Shown here: positions 54,970-63,371 of the stretch, one piece after another
Position numbering within the stretch: the first letter of the stretch is position 1
Layout of the letters: every line of letters starts with the position of its first letter
From: Pseudomonas sp. CHM02
GTDB lineage: Bacteria > Pseudomonadota > Gammaproteobacteria > Pseudomonadales > Pseudomonadaceae
Length of the DNA: 64,000 nt
Assembly (NCBI RefSeq): GCF_000612585.1
Contig: NZ_JFCA01000007.1
Span: 62,001-126,000 of the forward strand
Reading direction: 5' to 3'
Made by a program: the position numbers and the translations under genes
The notes under the pieces: model-generated
The model's input: only the letters and a program-made list of their open reading frames with translations
Told to the model about the DNA's origin: nothing
The model's database searches: none

Positions 54970-55989
54970 ATGAGTAAAGGCACCGGCGGGGACGAGCGTG
55001 AGGTGGCCAATGCCGCCCATGAATTGTTCCTGCTCGGCCAGAAAACGGTTGAAGCCCGTGCGGTATTGGCCGCGCTGGAGCAACAATTGAATGACGCCAA
55101 CACCCGATTGGAGGATTCCCAGCACGTCGAGCAACTGATCGAGGCCAACCAGCAGTTGGTGCTGGCGATACTCCTGGCGCAGTCCGATGCGGTCGCGGCG
55201 CCTCAGGTCGAGGAGCAGCAGCTGTTCCAGCAACTGCGCGAGGCGAATGCGCAGCTGGTGATCGCCGCACTCAGCGCCCAGGACCTTCAAGCCACTGCCG
55301 AACGTGCGTTGGGCCAGCAGAAAGGCATTCTGGCGATGGTTGCCCATGAACTGCGCAACCCACTGACGCCGATCAGCCTGATTGCCGAGCGCATGGTCAG
55401 GCTACCCAGCGACCAACTGCCGCGCATGCGGGAGTTGATCGAAGGCCAGGTCCAGCATATTTCCCAACTGGTCGACGACTTGCTGGATGTCTCGCGCGCC
55501 AGCACTGGAAAACTGCGTATCCACCGTTGCGAGGTGGACATGCTGCGCATCCTGAATGCCGCTGTCGACGCCTGCAGCCCGGTGATGATCTCGCGAAAGC
55601 AGCAATTCGATGTGACGCTTCCGGACGCCATCCTGACCATGAGCGGCGACCCCGTGCGACTCGCGCAGATCCTGCACAACTTGCTGGGCAACGCGGCCAA
55701 GTACACCCAGGCCGGTGGCACCATTTCGATGGTGGTGAGCGTAGGGGCCGGGCAGTTGAGGATCAGCATCGCCGACAACGGCATCGGTGTGACTGCCAAG
55801 GCATTGCCGTTCATTTTTGATCCTTATGTGCAGGACGCACACGCCATTGGTTTCAACAGCGCGGGCCTGGGCATCGGCTTGACCGTGGTGCGCGAACTGG
55901 TCGAAGCCCACGGCGGCACCGTAACGGCGACGAGCGAAGGGCACGGCAAGGGCAGCGAATTTGTGGTGATGTTGCCGTTGTCGGTGTAA
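54970..55989 (+). CDS. Soluble histidine kinase following the KaiC-like ATPase
   Basis: A 339-residue cytoplasmic histidine kinase. A long N-terminal coiled coil (~15-110, 'LEQQLNDANTRLED', 'QLFQQLREANAQLVIAAL') replaces any membrane sensor. HisKA follows with the phospho-accepting His126 in VAHELRNPLTPI, then HATPase (N box 'HNLLGNAAKY', G boxes 'DNGIGV' and 'GLGIGLTVV'). No receiver or output regulator is encoded nearby. The close spacing suggests that it reads out or modifies the KaiC-like protein or the small upstream protein. Confidence 0.88.
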   Translation: MSKGTGGDEREVANAAHELFLLGQKTVEARAVLAALEQQLNDANTRLEDSQHVEQLIEANQQLVLAILLAQSDAVAAPQVEEQQLFQQLREANAQLVIAALSAQDLQATAERALGQQKGILAMVAHELRNPLTPISLIAERMVRLPSDQLPRMRELIEGQVQHISQLVDDLLDVSRASTGKLRIHRCEVDMLRILNAAVDACSPVMISRKQQFDVTLPDAILTMSGDPVRLAQILHNLLGNAAKYTQAGGTISMVVSVGAGQLRISIADNGIGVTAKALPFIFDPYVQDAHAIGFNSAGLGIGLTVVRELVEAHGGTVTATSEGHGKGSEFVVMLPLSV

Positions 55990-56121
55990 CGGGGAACCCC
56001 GCGGCACCAAATTGACTTATGAGGGTCCATAAGCCCCGCACGGCCGACTGTGGTCGTGCGTCTGTCGGTTCTGTGTCTCGGAACCTGTCGTCCGTTTTAC
56101 CCTCACCATAAGATCTAACGC

Positions 56122-56919
56122 ATGTACCTACGCAACATTGCAGTCGGGCTGTCGGCCCTTGTTTTGCTTTCCACCGCTGTAGACGCACGCAGCCTGGCCA
56201 ATCCCTATACGCCCACGCAGCAACGCAGTTCGTTTGACGGTTGCGCCCAACTCTTTCCCGCCACCACCCCGATCAACACGGCCACCGTCCCAGCGTCGAT
56301 GAAACCCCTGGCGCTGTGTTCCGACACCTTTGCGGTGCTGTACTCGCAAACCAGCAAGACGCCACTGGTGGTGGTCGAACGCCTGAACGCCGCCCAGTTG
56401 AAGGATGCCAAAGGCGAAGAGCGCACCAACCAGTTCTACCCCGACCCGCGCATCCCCAAGGCCGGGCGCGCTGAGCTGAGCGACTACCGCAGCCAGCACC
56501 CGGCCGTGGACCGCGGCCATCAGGCCCCGGCCGCCGACGCGCCGAACGCCCACGCCATGGCCCAGTCCTTCGCGCTGTCGAACATGGTGCCGCAAGACCC
56601 CACCAACAACCGCAAGATCTGGAGCAAGGTCGAGGCCGACGTGCGCAAGTTTGCCAAGCGCGCCGGTGGCGATGTGTATGTGTTCACCGGCCCGCTGTTC
56701 GACGCGGGCTACGGCACGATCGGCGATAACAAGGTCTGGGTGCCGACGCGCCTGTTCAAGCTGGTGTACGACGCCTCAAGCCAGCGCGCCTGGGCGTATG
56801 TGTTGCCCAACGCCGAGACGCGGATCCAGAAGCCGATGGACTACGACACCTTTGTGAAGAGCACCGGGCTCAAGCTGTTGGGGAATCTTCCGGTTTCGGG
56901 GTCGGTGGGGCGGACGTGA
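56122..56919 (+). CDS. Secreted DNA/RNA non-specific endonuclease (NUC family)
   Basis: A 265-residue protein with a signal peptide (cleavage near VDA-RSL). It is a beta-beta-alpha-metal nuclease with the DRGH motif (general-base His133 in VDRGHQAPAAD). The metal-binding asparagine is in 'SNMVPQDPTNNRKIW'. It probably degrades extracellular or periplasmic nucleic acid. No immunity protein or toxin delivery domain is present. The last 50 nt overlap the convergent MFS gene. Confidence 0.88.
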   Translation: MYLRNIAVGLSALVLLSTAVDARSLANPYTPTQQRSSFDGCAQLFPATTPINTATVPASMKPLALCSDTFAVLYSQTSKTPLVVVERLNAAQLKDAKGEERTNQFYPDPRIPKAGRAELSDYRSQHPAVDRGHQAPAADAPNAHAMAQSFALSNMVPQDPTNNRKIWSKVEADVRKFAKRAGGDVYVFTGPLFDAGYGTIGDNKVWVPTRLFKLVYDASSQRAWAYVLPNAETRIQKPMDYDTFVKSTGLKLLGNLPVSGSVGRT

Positions 56920-58138
56920 TCGACGCGGGTCGATCCAGCTGGCGCTTGAGGGTGTAGAGCGCCACCCCTACGGCAAGGATGCCCGACACTGCGCCGACCA
57001 CCAGCGCCCAGCGTGGGCCGAGGTGGTCGGCCACCCAACCGACGATGGGCGCACCGATCGGTGTACCACCCAGGGCCACGCCGACGCGCAGGGCGATCAC
57101 CCGGCCGCGCATCGCCGGTTCGGTGGTGAGCTGCATCAGGCTGTTGGTTGTGTTGCTGAAGGTCATGGCGCCCACGCCGATGATCACTAGCGCCACGGCG
57201 AACAACCAGTAGTTCGGCGCCAGGGCTGCCAACGTGCAGCCAATCCCGAAGATCGCCGCGCCGTTGAGCAGCGACTTGAACTGTGGCCGTTCACGGCCAG
57301 CAGCGATCAGCGCGCCGGCGATGGTGCCGATGGCCAACGTCGAGGACAGCAGGCCATAGCCACGCGCATCGGTCTCGAACACGCGGACCGCCATGGTCGA
57401 GATGAAAATCGGGAAGTTCATGCCGAAGGTGCCGATCAGGAACAGCATCAGCAGGATCGCCTTCAAGTCCGGTCGTGCCCACACATAGCGCAAGCCCTCT
57501 GTGAGGCTGCCCTTGGTGCGCAGGGCACGGACCTTGGCGTGCTGCCCGGACACCCGCAGGAAAAACAGCGAAGCCAGCACCGCAAAAAAACTGCTGCCAT
57601 TGAGCAGGAATGCCCAGCCGGTGCCCACCGACGCGATGGTCAGGCCGGCCACCGCCGGGCCGATCATGCGCGCCATATTGAACGACGTGGAGTTGAGTGC
57701 GATAGCGTTGGACAAGTCCTTCTCACCCACCAGCTCCGCGACGAAAATCTGCCGCACCGGCGCATCGAACGCCGAGGCGCAGCCGGACAGGAAGGCAAAC
57801 ACATACACGTGCCACAGCTCGACAAACCCGGTGATGGTAAATACCCCCAGCGTCAGCGCCAGCAGGCCCATGACCGCCTGGGTCACGATCAACAGCTTGC
57901 GCTGGTCGTAGTGGTCGGCGGCAAAACCGGTCCACGGCAGCAACAGCAATTGCGGCCCGAACTGCAACGACATGACGATGCCGACAGCGGCAGCGTTGTG
58001 CGGGGTGAGCTGAGTGAGTACCAGCCAGTCCTGGGCGGTGCGTTGCATCCAGGTGCCGATATTGGAAACCAGCGCACCGGCGGCCCAGATGCGGTAATTG
58101 GGGCTGCGCAGGGAGCGGAAGGTGCCGAGGAAACTCAT
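56870..58138 (-). CDS. MFS transporter (EntS/MFS_3 type)
   Basis: A 422-residue MFS protein of the enterobactin-exporter-like subfamily. The start 'FRSLRSPNYRIWAAGALVSNIGTWMQRTAQDWLV' is partly visible over residues 7-40, with the motif 'GFAADHYDQRKLL' and 'LNSTSFNMARMIGPAVAG'. The substrate is unknown; there are no siderophore genes beside it. Its C-terminal coding end overlaps the convergent nuclease gene by 50 nt. REPIN repeats lie directly upstream. Confidence 0.87.
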   Translation of the reverse strand: MSFLGTFRSLRSPNYRIWAAGALVSNIGTWMQRTAQDWLVLTQLTPHNAAAVGIVMSLQFGPQLLLLPWTGFAADHYDQRKLLIVTQAVMGLLALTLGVFTITGFVELWHVYVFAFLSGCASAFDAPVRQIFVAELVGEKDLSNAIALNSTSFNMARMIGPAVAGLTIASVGTGWAFLLNGSSFFAVLASLFFLRVSGQHAKVRALRTKGSLTEGLRYVWARPDLKAILLMLFLIGTFGMNFPIFISTMAVRVFETDARGYGLLSSTLAIGTIAGALIAAGRERPQFKSLLNGAAIFGIGCTLAALAPNYWLFAVALVIIGVGAMTFSNTTNSLMQLTTEPAMRGRVIALRVGVALGGTPIGAPIVGWVADHLGPRWALVVGAVSGILAVGVALYTLKRQLDRPASITSAPPTPKPEDSPTA

Positions 58139-58235
58139 GGCGGTGTTCGTGACTCCTCAAACAGGCCAGGACGATTGGAAGATGACCTGGCAACAGTGTG
58201 CGGCGAGTGCCGTCCACAACCACAGTGAACATCAA

Positions 58236-58341
58236 TGGGGGAGTTGTCGAGCCCCAGCGAGGCTACGAAGGCGGCATTGCCGACATATTCTTTGCTCGAC
58301 CCACCGCCTTCGCAGCCTCGCTAAAGCTCGACAGCTCCCAC
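58236..58341. repeat. REPIN copy 1 (paired inverted REP sequences)
   Basis: A 106-nt element whose ends are inverted: GGGAGTTGTCGAGCCCCAGC at the left against GCTAAAGCTCGACAGCTCCC at the right, with a central ATTGCCGACATATTC. It lies between the start regions of two divergent genes. Confidence 0.85.
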
Positions 58342-58424
58342 AGGAGACCGGCGGAGTCTGTTGGGTTTTCGGTTCACAGCGCCATTGCGACGGAAGCAGT
58401 ACCCGACAGCAATAAAGATCCAAT

Positions 58425-58532
58425 GTGGGAGTTGTCGAGCCCCAGCGAGGCTACGAAGGCGTCGGCATTGCCGACATATTCTTTGCCCGACACACCGCCA
58501 TCGCAGCCTCGCTAAAGCTCGACAGCTCCCAC
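58425..58532. repeat. REPIN copy 2, direct repeat of copy 1
   Basis: A 108-nt near-identical copy in the same orientation, starting 189 nt after copy 1. It differs by a 3-nt insertion (GGCGTCGGC against GGCGGC) and a few substitutions, and ends 51 nt before the YeeE-type gene. Confidence 0.85.
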
Positions 58533-58583
58533 GGGGTTATACTCGCCCCCTCGCAATCAACCCATTCAAACCCGAGATACCCC

Positions 58584-59795
58584 ATGAGCACCTCTCTTCC
58601 TCTCACCCCCGCGCGCAAGCCTGTCGCGCCGCTGGTGGCCTTTATCATCCTGGTGCTTGGCGCCCTGTTCCTGCAAAACAGTGTCGGCGCGCGCCAGGTG
58701 CTGTTACTGGTGGTCGGCGCGGCACTGGGCTTGACCCTTTATCACGCCGCCTTCGGGTTCACGTCAGCCTGGCGGGTGTTCATCAACGATCGGCGTGGCG
58801 CCGGCCTGCGGGCGCAGATGGTGATGCTGGCCGTGGCGGTGCTGCTGTTCTTCCCGGCGTTGGGGGCGGGCACGTTGTTCGGGCAGCCAGTGGTCGGGCT
58901 GGTGGCGCCGGCCGGGGTGTCGGTGGTGTTCGGGGCGTTTATTTTCGGGATCGGCATGCAACTGGGCGGCGGTTGTGCGTCGGGCACGCTGTTCACCGTG
59001 GGCGGCGGGAATGCGCGCATGCTGGTCACGCTGTTGTTCTTTATCTGCGGTTCGTTGATTGCCACGCACCATGTCGACTGGTGGTTTGCATTGCCGGCCT
59101 TCCCGGCAGTGTCCATCGTCAAGCGTTTTGGCGTGGTGCCGGCGCTGGGCTTGAGCCTGGCGGCATTCGCGATCATTGCGGTGGTGACGGTACGCCTGGA
59201 GAAGGCCCGTCATGGTCAGCTGGAAGAGGGCGTGAAAAGCGAACACCAAGGCGTGCGCCGCTTCCTGCGTGGGCCATGGCCATTGGTATGGGGCGCCATC
59301 GGCCTGGCCCTGCTCAACTACGCCACCCTGGCATTGGCAGGGCGGCCATGGGGCATTACGTCAGCGTTCGCCTTGTGGGGCGCCAAAGTGGCGAGCGGCC
59401 TGGGTGTTGACGTGGCCAGCTGGGCGTTCTGGCAGATGCCGGGCAATGCCAAGGCCCTGGCTGCGCCGGTGTGGGAAGACATCACCAGCGTGATGGACAT
59501 CGGCATCGTCCTCGGTGCGCTGTTGGCTGCCGGCCTGGCCGGACGGTTCGCCCCGAGCCTGAAAATCCCGGCTCGCTCGCTGGTGGCCGCGGTGATCGGC
59601 GGCCTGTTGCTCGGCTACGGTTCGCGCCTGGCCTATGGCTGCAACATCGGCGCGTACTTCAGCGGCATCGCCTCGGGCAGCCTGCATGGCTGGGTATGGC
59701 TGGTGGCGGCGTTTATCGGCAACAGCGTCGGCGTGCGTCTGCGACCGTTTTTCTTTGCGGGCGAGCGGCCGCAGGTGGCGCTGAGCGGTTGCTGA
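58584..59795 (+). CDS. YeeE/YedE family transporter (thiosulfate uptake TsuA-like)
   Basis: A 403-residue polytopic inner-membrane protein of the YeeE/YedE family. It shows the duplicated cysteine-containing motifs 'MQLGGGCASGTLFTVGGG' and 'YGCNIGAYFSGIASGSLHGW', whose cysteines guide thiosulfate through TsuA. A rhodanese or TusA-like partner (TsuB) is not adjacent. ATG 58584 is preferred; the longer frame would run through the REPIN. The RBS is weak (GAGA). Confidence 0.85.
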   Translation: MSTSLPLTPARKPVAPLVAFIILVLGALFLQNSVGARQVLLLVVGAALGLTLYHAAFGFTSAWRVFINDRRGAGLRAQMVMLAVAVLLFFPALGAGTLFGQPVVGLVAPAGVSVVFGAFIFGIGMQLGGGCASGTLFTVGGGNARMLVTLLFFICGSLIATHHVDWWFALPAFPAVSIVKRFGVVPALGLSLAAFAIIAVVTVRLEKARHGQLEEGVKSEHQGVRRFLRGPWPLVWGAIGLALLNYATLALAGRPWGITSAFALWGAKVASGLGVDVASWAFWQMPGNAKALAAPVWEDITSVMDIGIVLGALLAAGLAGRFAPSLKIPARSLVAAVIGGLLLGYGSRLAYGCNIGAYFSGIASGSLHGWVWLVAAFIGNSVGVRLRPFFFAGERPQVALSGC

Positions 59796-59796
59796 A

Positions 59797-59958
59797 TCAG
59801 CTTTCAGGGGGAAGGCTGGGCGCCTGAGCTGCTTCAGCCGCCAGCTTTTCCCGATCGGCCTTGCTGATGTACGTATCCTTTTTCTTCGGCGCCAATTTGG
59901 CGCTGGCCTTTTTGGCTTTGGCCTTGAAGAGCTGCTGCAGTTTTTTCTGGCGGTTCAT
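59797..59958 (-). CDS. DUF2986 family micro-protein
   Basis: A 53-residue, lysine-rich protein too short for most ORF lists. It begins MNRQKKLQQLFKAKAKKA and contains 'KLAPKKKDTYISKADREKL', matching the DUF2986 pattern found widely in Gammaproteobacteria. The function is unknown; the strong positive charge suggests nucleic-acid or ribosome association. It ends 1 nt past the convergent YeeE-type stop. No strong RBS is visible. Confidence 0.75.
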   Translation of the reverse strand: MNRQKKLQQLFKAKAKKASAKLAPKKKDTYISKADREKLAAEAAQAPSLPPES

Positions 59959-60108
59959 GTGGTTCTACCCGGGTTGTTCAGGCTCGGGATGATACCAGCT
60001 TAAAATCCGACGCCGTTCCCTGGGTCGCTTTTTAGCGCCGATCTGTGCATTGAATCGCCGTTGCTCTCACCAATAACCGGGTCCTCCAGCGCATAACGGA
60101 AGACACTG

Positions 60109-60316
60109 ATGAGCATCCACACCCGCACCAAGCGCATGACCGTCCCGCAACTGGTGGCCATGAAGGGTCAGCAGAAGATCGTCTCCCTGACGGCCTACTC
60201 CAGCGCCATCGCCAGGCTGATCGACCCCTTGGTCGACTTCATCCTGGTGGGCGATTCCACCGCCATGGTCGGTTATGGCCGGCCTTCGACCTTGAGCATG
60301 CAGCTCGAAGAAGTAA
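60109..60316 (+). pseudogene. Truncated panB-like fragment (N-terminal ~68 residues)
   Basis: This is the start of a 3-methyl-2-oxobutanoate hydroxymethyltransferase paralogue: '[20 protein letters not shown]' then '[21 protein letters not shown]', corresponding to the metal- and substrate-binding beginning of PanB (usually ~265 residues). After about residue 68 the frame changes into unrelated sequence that is antisense to a hydrolase remnant, and stops at 60348. Catalytic parts are missing, so it is non-functional. Confidence 0.75.
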
Positions 60317-60530
60317 CGCCATGCCGCCGGGCTTGCAGATCGACATAAAACTGAAGTGCGTGGCATCGCTGATTTCCACAGACTGCGTCGATGCTTTTGG
60401 CAGGCGCCGGACCCTATCGGCGATCTCCAGCACCGCGTTGTCGGCGATCCGCTTTGGTTTGGCGGTAGTGGTGGTGGGGTACCAGGCAACCATTTCCAGT
60501 GCGCGGTTGTGTTGCGCATCGGGCAGGGTG
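60306..60530 (-). pseudogene. Remnant of an alpha/beta hydrolase, internally deleted
   Basis: The minus frame reads 'LPDAQHNRALEMVAWYPTTT' and 'PKRIADNAV', like the N-terminal strands of a predicted dienelactone hydrolase. It passes directly to '[20 protein letters not shown]', like the C-terminal catalytic-His region. The nucleophile section between them is missing, and a stop precedes the N-terminal part. It abuts the panB fragment in the opposite orientation. Confidence 0.55.
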
Positions 60531-60638
60531 GCGGATCATTACCTGAAACCGGTCGTCTGGGTATTCCCCCATTCACCCTTGGTATTTGCCAACGCCGCCC
60601 CATAACTACCCGGTATCCATTGAGCGCAAGGACAGACC

Positions 60639-61145
60639 ATGACCAACCAAACCGAAACCGCCATCCTCGCCGGCGGCTGCTTCTGGGGCATGCAGGACCT
60701 GCTGCGGCGCTACCCCGGCGTACTGCACACCCGCGTCGGCTACACCGGCGGCGACGTGCCGAACGCTACCTACCGCAACCACGGCAACCATGCCGAAGCG
60801 ATTGAAATCGTGTTCGACCCGGCAGTGATCACCTACCGGCAGATTCTGGAGTTCTTTTTCCAGATACATGACCCGAGCACGCCTAACCGGCAGGGCAATG
60901 ACCTGGGGCCGAGCTACCGGTCGGCGATTTATTACCTGAGTGAGCAGCAGCGGGATGTTGCGGAAGATACGGCTGCGGATGTGGATGCATCGAAGCTGTG
61001 GCCGGGGCGGGTGGTGACAGAGATTGAGCCGGCAGGGCCATTTTGGGAGGCGGAGCCGGAGCATCAGGATTATCTGGAGCGGATTCCCAATGGCTATACC
61101 TGCCACTTTATTCGGCCGAATTGGAAGCTGCCGAAGCGAGGGTGA
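60639..61145 (+). CDS. msrA: Peptide-methionine (S)-S-oxide reductase
   Basis: MsrA reduces methionine-S-sulfoxide in proteins and free methionine. The 168-residue protein has the catalytic motif GCFWG (Cys14) with the usual '[19 protein letters not shown]' and '[20 protein letters not shown]' blocks (the latter over ~85-104). There is no signal peptide or C-terminal resolving cysteine pair of the long form, so it is a cytoplasmic short form. AAGGA lies shortly before the ATG. It is monocistronic as far as can be seen. Confidence 0.95.
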   Translation: MTNQTETAILAGGCFWGMQDLLRRYPGVLHTRVGYTGGDVPNATYRNHGNHAEAIEIVFDPAVITYRQILEFFFQIHDPSTPNRQGNDLGPSYRSAIYYLSEQQRDVAEDTAADVDASKLWPGRVVTEIEPAGPFWEAEPEHQDYLERIPNGYTCHFIRPNWKLPKRG

Positions 61146-61481
61146 GGGGAGTGGCGGCAGAGAAAATGAAGGGAGCCCTGATTTAAAGATAAATAAATCG
61201 GCCCCCTGCACTGCTGGAATTGGCCTCGGGCTGCTAAACCCGATCACTGAGTTTTCAGCGACCGAGCCACCTTAGAGATGCCCACTCAAGCGCACAAGCC
61301 GGCGGACTCTGACGCACCTGTAGGCAATCGAGCAAGGTGGTGAAGCTTGAGTAGGACATGTCCTCACTGTGTGTGGAGGTCATAAACCTGGCAAGCGGAT
61401 CAGCCTTGCACCGTTGGTGACGTGAGGTCGGACAGTGGCTTTCCCGCTGCGTCACGCGTGGCCGCCTCACGGGTAGTCTTC
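61146..61481. other. 336-nt intergenic region between msrA and the flavin monooxygenase
   Basis: No ORF, repeat or strong terminator stands out on either strand. The composition is less coding-like, with short AT-rich patches near 61175-61200. It may contain decayed sequence. Confidence 0.5.
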
Positions 61482-62735
61482 TTACTCAGGCTTTTTGTAG
61501 GCCTTGTACTCGTTCTGCAACACGATATGGTCCGCCACATACTTCGCATCGTGCCACACCCCGTAGATAAACGATGATGCGCGGTTGACCAGGTTCGGCA
61601 GGCCCAGGAAGTAGATGCCGCTTTCCGCCGAGATCCCGCGTTTGTGGAACGGCTCGCCTTTCTCGTCGAACGCATCCACCTTCAGCCAACTGAAATCGAA
61701 GGTGAAGCCGGTGGCCCACAGGAGGGTGGTCACGCCGGCCTCAGCCAGGTCCAGGCTGAGGATCGGATTCACCAGGCACTCCGGGTCTGGCAACAATTCC
61801 CAGGCTTGCGGCTCCGGGGGAAACGGCAGCCCGTTCGCTTCGATATAGGCATCCGCATCGCGCAGTACATCAAAGTAGGCACGATCGCCTTCGGCCACGT
61901 TTTCGGCGAGGCCCGGTTGGAAGGTCATGACGCCGTCCGCCCAATCCTGGGTGACGCCCACCAGGTGAATCCCTTGATGCGCCAGTCGGCGGAAGTCGAC
62001 GGTCTTGCCACCCTCATAACCACTCACTGCAAACGCCACGTGCTTTTTCTTCGGTTGGATTTTGACTTCGTCCCACAGGCCCAGCGCACCCAACCACCAG
62101 CAGTAGTCGCGGCTGCGGTAGGCGCGGGGTGGGCGGTAGTGTTCGCCGACCGAGAGGTACACGGTCTTGCCGGCCTTTTGCAGTTCTTCGGCGATCTGCG
62201 AGCCGGAGGCGCCGGCGCCGACCACCAGCACGGCGCCTTCGGGCAGTTGGCCGGGGTTCTTGTAGGTGGAGGAGTGCAGTTGATGAATCGGCGCGGTGGC
62301 GGGGACGATATTCGGGATGGACGGGCGCTGGAACGGGCCGGTGGCGGCGACCACGTTGGCGGCTTCGATCACGCCGGTCGAGGTGGTGACCTTGAAGCCG
62401 GGGCGGCCGACATGGCGCTCCACCGCCTGTACTTCCACGCCCGTGCGTACCGGCGCCTGCAACTGCTGCACATAGGCTTCGAAGTAATCCGCCATGCGTT
62501 CTTTGGGTGGAAAGGCCTCGGGTGAAATGCCTTCGAATTTGAGGCCGGGGAAGCGGTCGTGCCAGGCCGGGCCGTTGGCGACGAGGGAGTCCCAGCGTTC
62601 GGAGCGCCAGCGTTCGGCGATGCGGTGGCGCTCCAGCACGATATGGGGCACGCCCATCAGGGACAGGTGTTCGCTCATGGCGACACCGGCCTGGCCTGCG
62701 CCGACTACCAGGGTGTTGATGGTTTCTACTGACAT
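61482..62735 (-). CDS. Flavin-containing monooxygenase / FAD-dependent oxidoreductase
   Basis: A 417-residue class B-type flavoprotein with an FAD motif VVGAGQAGVAM (~10-20) and an NADP motif VVGAGASGSQIAEEL (~170-184). It has the flavin-monooxygenase-type 'ATGF' near the C-terminus ('LLWATGFTFDFSWL'). It could oxygenate an amine, sulfide or ketone; the substrate is not evident. GGGA precedes the ATG. It stands alone between msrA and a REPIN, so no pathway can be assigned. Confidence 0.87.
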   Translation of the reverse strand: MSVETINTLVVGAGQAGVAMSEHLSLMGVPHIVLERHRIAERWRSERWDSLVANGPAWHDRFPGLKFEGISPEAFPPKERMADYFEAYVQQLQAPVRTGVEVQAVERHVGRPGFKVTTSTGVIEAANVVAATGPFQRPSIPNIVPATAPIHQLHSSTYKNPGQLPEGAVLVVGAGASGSQIAEELQKAGKTVYLSVGEHYRPPRAYRSRDYCWWLGALGLWDEVKIQPKKKHVAFAVSGYEGGKTVDFRRLAHQGIHLVGVTQDWADGVMTFQPGLAENVAEGDRAYFDVLRDADAYIEANGLPFPPEPQAWELLPDPECLVNPILSLDLAEAGVTTLLWATGFTFDFSWLKVDAFDEKGEPFHKRGISAESGIYFLGLPNLVNRASSFIYGVWHDAKYVADHIVLQNEYKAYKKPE

Positions 62736-62764
62736 GGGCGGTTCCCGAGGATAGGTTGAACATT

Positions 62765-62897
62765 TGTGGTGAGCGGGCTTGTCCCGCGCTGGGCTGCGTA
62801 GCGGCCCTAATCAAGTCATCGCATTCTTTCAGGCAAACCTCGCTGTGAAGTTTGGGGCCGCTTCGCGCCCCAGCGCGGGACAAGCCCGCTCACCACA
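62765..62897. repeat. REPIN of a second sequence class
   Basis: A 133-nt element with inverted ends: TGTGGTGAGCGGGCTTGTCC at the left and GGACAAGCCCGCTCACCACA at the right, extended inward by CGCGCTGGG / CCCAGCGCG. Its core is distinct from the pair at 58.2-58.5 kb, so two REP families coexist. It lies between the flavin monooxygenase and aroQ-like genes. Confidence 0.88.
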
Positions 62898-62917
62898 GCA
62901 GTTCGTCTGTCTGAGGC

Positions 62918-63358
62918 TTACGTCGCTAAAAGCTCGGCCACGGCCGTGAGGGCCAGTTCATAGCCCAGCGCGCCTAGCCCGGCGATCACACCGGTGGCGG
63001 CCTTGGACACGTAGGAGTGATGCCGGAAGCGTTCGCGCTTCCAGATATTGCTCATGTGCGCTTCGATGATCGGGCCGTCGAACGCCAGCAACGCATCGAG
63101 GATCGGCACCGAGCTGTAGGTGAGCCCGGCGGCGTTGATCACAATGGCGTCGGCGTTCAAGCGTGCCTCCTGGATCCAGTCCACCAGCACCCCTTCGTGG
63201 TTGCTCTGGCGAAAGTCCAGCGCCAGGCCCAACGCGGTGGCGTGGTGTTGGCAGCGGGTTTCGATGCTGGCGAAGCTTTCGCTGCCATAGGTACCGTGCT
63301 TGTCCAGCCCGTAGAGGTTGGCGTTGGGCCCGTTGAGGAAAAACACGCGGTGGGTCAT
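62918..63358 (-). CDS. Type II 3-dehydroquinate dehydratase-like protein
   Basis: A 146-residue protein of the AroQ fold, which converts 3-dehydroquinate to 3-dehydroshikimate as a dodecamer. It retains 'FLNGPNANLYG', the catalytic tyrosine region 'HGTYGSES', 'RQSNHEGVLVDWI' and 'EAHMSNIWKRERFRHHSY'. However, the substrate-binding block normally read as INPGAYTHTSVAI is INAAGLTYSSVPI here, so it is a divergent paralogue, perhaps catabolic (quinate/shikimate). GGAG is 6 nt before the ATG. It follows the oxidoreductase by 13 nt, implying cotranscription. Confidence 0.82.
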   Translation of the reverse strand: MTHRVFFLNGPNANLYGLDKHGTYGSESFASIETRCQHHATALGLALDFRQSNHEGVLVDWIQEARLNADAIVINAAGLTYSSVPILDALLAFDGPIIEAHMSNIWKRERFRHHSYVSKAATGVIAGLGALGYELALTAVAELLAT

Positions 63359-63371
63359 GAAGGGCTCCAGG

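Noticed and set aside
58236..58532. Short CRISPR array
   Set aside because: There are only two ~107-nt units, each internally palindromic, with no regular spacers and no cas genes; they fit REPINs.
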